29,457 bases of DNA from a virus: positions 1 through 29,457 of the IMG/VR virus record IMGVR_UViG_3300033145_000886. One strand, written 5' to 3'. A model generated the notes under the pieces. The model had not been told where the DNA came from and made no database searches. It saw only the letters and a program-made list of their open reading frames with translations. Below, one piece after another: positions 28,358 through 29,457 of this stretch. A program made the translations under genes and the position numbers. How positions within the stretch are numbered: position 1 is the first letter of the stretch; each line of letters begins with the position of its first letter.

Positions 28358-29029
28358 CTACACCAATCCCCTCACCAGCTCTGTCAGCTCTCTCGCCTTG
28401 GCCTCGATCTCTCGCGCCCTGGCTTTCGGCAGCAGGACCGAGCCGTGCTTCTGGCCTATCTTGAGCAGGTCGTCGCGGAAACGTTCCGGCTCTCGCATCA
28501 TTTTTTCAATCATGGCATCCACAACCGCAATGGGCGTGGGCCTGCCATCGATGGTGATCATCTCCTGACCGGTGCGATCCTCAAGATCATCGAACTCAAA
28601 AGAGAGTTGCTGCACCATCTCCACGAGCACGGCCTGCTTGCCCCTGGCCGCCTTGGTGAGCCCGGTGAGCCCGCGCTGCCTGAAACTGTCATAAAACTTC
28701 TGGCCCTCCGCTTCGGTGCCGATCCAGTACCCGCCGTAATGACCGGACCGCGAGTAAACCGGCACGTTGTGCTCTATGAGAAGATGGTTTTGCAGCCGCC
28801 TCACGTGCCGCTTCCATTTGGCCAGGTAATCATCGAGGATCTCTGTGATTGGGTTCCAGGGCTGCCTTAAGACCCCGGCATATCGGTGCGCGAGATCCTC
28901 GGCAGAAATCGCATAGTCCTCGCCCACATGATCAACCCACATGATCCCCAAAAACGCAGACTCGGCGCGGGTCAGCACCTGTGTGTGCTTCCCGGTTTTC
29001 GGGTCTATGCCGAGATCTTCTCTCTTCAT
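28358..29029 (-). CDS. Unrecognised helix-rich regulatory-like protein, 223 aa
   Basis: I cannot name the family. Residues 20-75 include L-T-R-A-E-S-A-F-L-G-I-M-W and E-D-L-A-H-R-Y-A-G-V. Then V-R-R-L-Q-N-H-L-L-I-E-H-N-V-P-V-Y-S-R-S-G-H-Y-G-G-Y-W-I-G (about 75-104) resembles the winged-helix DNA-binding part of small phage regulators, followed by F-R-Q-R-G-L-T-G-L-T-K-A-A. The C-terminus is a long charged helix. AAAGAGAC precedes ATG 29029, overlapping the preceding stop by ATGA. It may control the downstream genes, but this is inference. Confidence 0.55.
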   Translation of the reverse strand: MKREDLGIDPKTGKHTQVLTRAESAFLGIMWVDHVGEDYAISAEDLAHRYAGVLRQPWNPITEILDDYLAKWKRHVRRLQNHLLIEHNVPVYSRSGHYGGYWIGTEAEGQKFYDSFRQRGLTGLTKAARGKQAVLVEMVQQLSFEFDDLEDRTGQEMITIDGRPTPIAVVDAMIEKMMREPERFRDDLLKIGQKHGSVLLPKARAREIEAKARELTELVRGLV

Positions 29030-29217
29030 GTCTCTTTGCTTTCAGCCTTCAGCTTTGAGCTTTCAGCTATCTTCCGCCCCTGCTCACAATCCGCGCACTT
29101 CTCTTGGTGCTTTGACAGTTTTTCCGTGGCCTGCGCCTGTTTTTGCCAGAACACGCAGAGCGCCTTGGCTGTCTGCCTCTCCATCTTCTTGCAGAAAAAG
29201 TAATTTGAATCAGTCAT
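29026..29217 (-). CDS. Small Cys-rich protein with a repeat-derived tail, 63 aa
   Basis: Residues 1-45 hold four Cys (F-F-C, A-L-C-V, C-A-D-C), which could form a zinc site. The last ~13 residues (A-E-S-S-K-L-K-A-E-S-K-E-T) are encoded by an AGCTTTGAGC array (29036-29070). It overlaps the next gene by ATGA. The ribosome site is weak. Function is unknown. Confidence 0.55.
   Translation of the reverse strand: MTDSNYFFCKKMERQTAKALCVFWQKQAQATEKLSKHQEKCADCEQGRKIAESSKLKAESKET
29036..29070. repeat. AGCTTTGAGC heptamer array within the gene end
   Basis: Units CTTTCAG, CCTTCAG, CTTTGAG and CTTTCAG are read in frame at the C-terminus of the 63-residue protein. Confidence 0.85.
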
Positions 29218-29220
29218 ATC

Positions 29221-29457
29221 TCAAACAGCTTGCCCTGAGCCATTGCCCCGATCACTAAATACCCCCCCCCCCGCAAGCTCTCTCCACTCCTGGACGATCC
29301 GGGAGACGTTGTTCAGCGCGGCATCCAGACCGATGCCATGATTCAACCCCTCGCACACGCAGTCACAGCGATCCACACCCGCGGGGTTGCCACCATAACA
29401 CCTGGCGTCGCACCGGCCCACAAGGCCGCTGCTGTCTCTGACTTCAATTAGGGTCAT
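29221..29457 (-). CDS. Small Cys-rich phage protein, possibly partial at the right edge, 78 aa
   Basis: The frame begins with ATG at the last base of the window; an earlier start beyond it cannot be excluded. The pattern C-D-A-R-C-Y-G-G-N-P-A-G-V-D-R-C-D-C-V-C-E-G-L-N-H-G (about 16-41) resembles a small Cys-rich protein common in phage accessory regions. An 11-G tract on the minus strand (29272-29262) encodes A-G-G-G; a one-base change would move the frame to an early stop. Function is unknown. Confidence 0.6.
   Translation of the reverse strand: MTLIEVRDSSGLVGRCDARCYGGNPAGVDRCDCVCEGLNHGIGLDAALNNVSRIVQEWRELAGGGVFSDRGNGSGQAV
29262..29272. repeat. C11 homopolymer in coding sequence
   Basis: Eleven C on the plus strand lie near the 3' end of the Cys-rich gene. 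Such tracts are prone to slippage and to sequencing error. Confidence 0.9.

Overview
The window is most of the late half of a tailed phage or prophage. Head genes resemble Mu-like (transposable) phages and tail genes resemble long-tailed siphoviruses. Almost all genes lie on the minus strand, so the module reads from right to left. The order DUF2730-like protein, small winged-helix protein, small terminase, large terminase, DUF935-like portal, Mu F-like head protein and capsid is the usual Mu-like order. No sheath or baseplate-wedge genes follow. Instead there are two tail-tube paralogues, a lambda G/GT-like chaperone pair with a clear -1 slippery site, a tape measure, a large tail hub and tail-tip proteins. 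A Gram-negative host is suggested by an outer-membrane type lipoprotein, an O-antigen ligase/polymerase-like protein and the type of lysis genes. A Desulfobacterota-like host is only a guess. No integrase, transposase, tRNA or rRNA was seen.

Layout from right to left. 29457-26872 holds small accessory genes, including Cys-rich, MazG-like and helix-turn-helix-like proteins and a Pro-rich two-membrane-segment protein. 26861-24343 is the lysis set (amidase, a small conserved protein, a 3TM holin) followed by a ParB/PAPS-reductase fusion. 22338-24346 is an oppositely oriented island with its own consensus promoter, two unrecognised genes, a strong intrinsic terminator and a third small gene. It has the form of a phage moron. 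22337-14315 is packaging and head, ending in a ChaB-like/protease/scaffold/capsid polyprotein that carries a strong internal start. 14252-12323 is an envelope cassette (signal-peptide protein, O-antigen ligase/polymerase, lipoprotein) inserted among the head genes. 12317-10577 is head-tail connection, and 10521 to the left edge is tail.

The strangest feature is a set of mosaic short-repeat arrays placed between genes. They use heptamers of the GATTGAT/GATTGTC type, AGCTTTG/AGCTTTC type and GTCACTG/GTCATTA type, plus a GTGTCC hexamer. They sit in about half of the gene junctions left of 19.7 kb and right of 26.8 kb, and are absent from 19.73-26.87 kb. Some are translated into SSKLKA-like protein tails, and some supply start codons or replace ribosome binding sites.

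Other points for follow-up are an in-frame UGA at the second Cys of the usual C-x-C end of the Mu F-like protein with a SECIS-like hairpin after it, and a formylglycine-enzyme/C-lectin-like tail-tip protein cut by the left edge.
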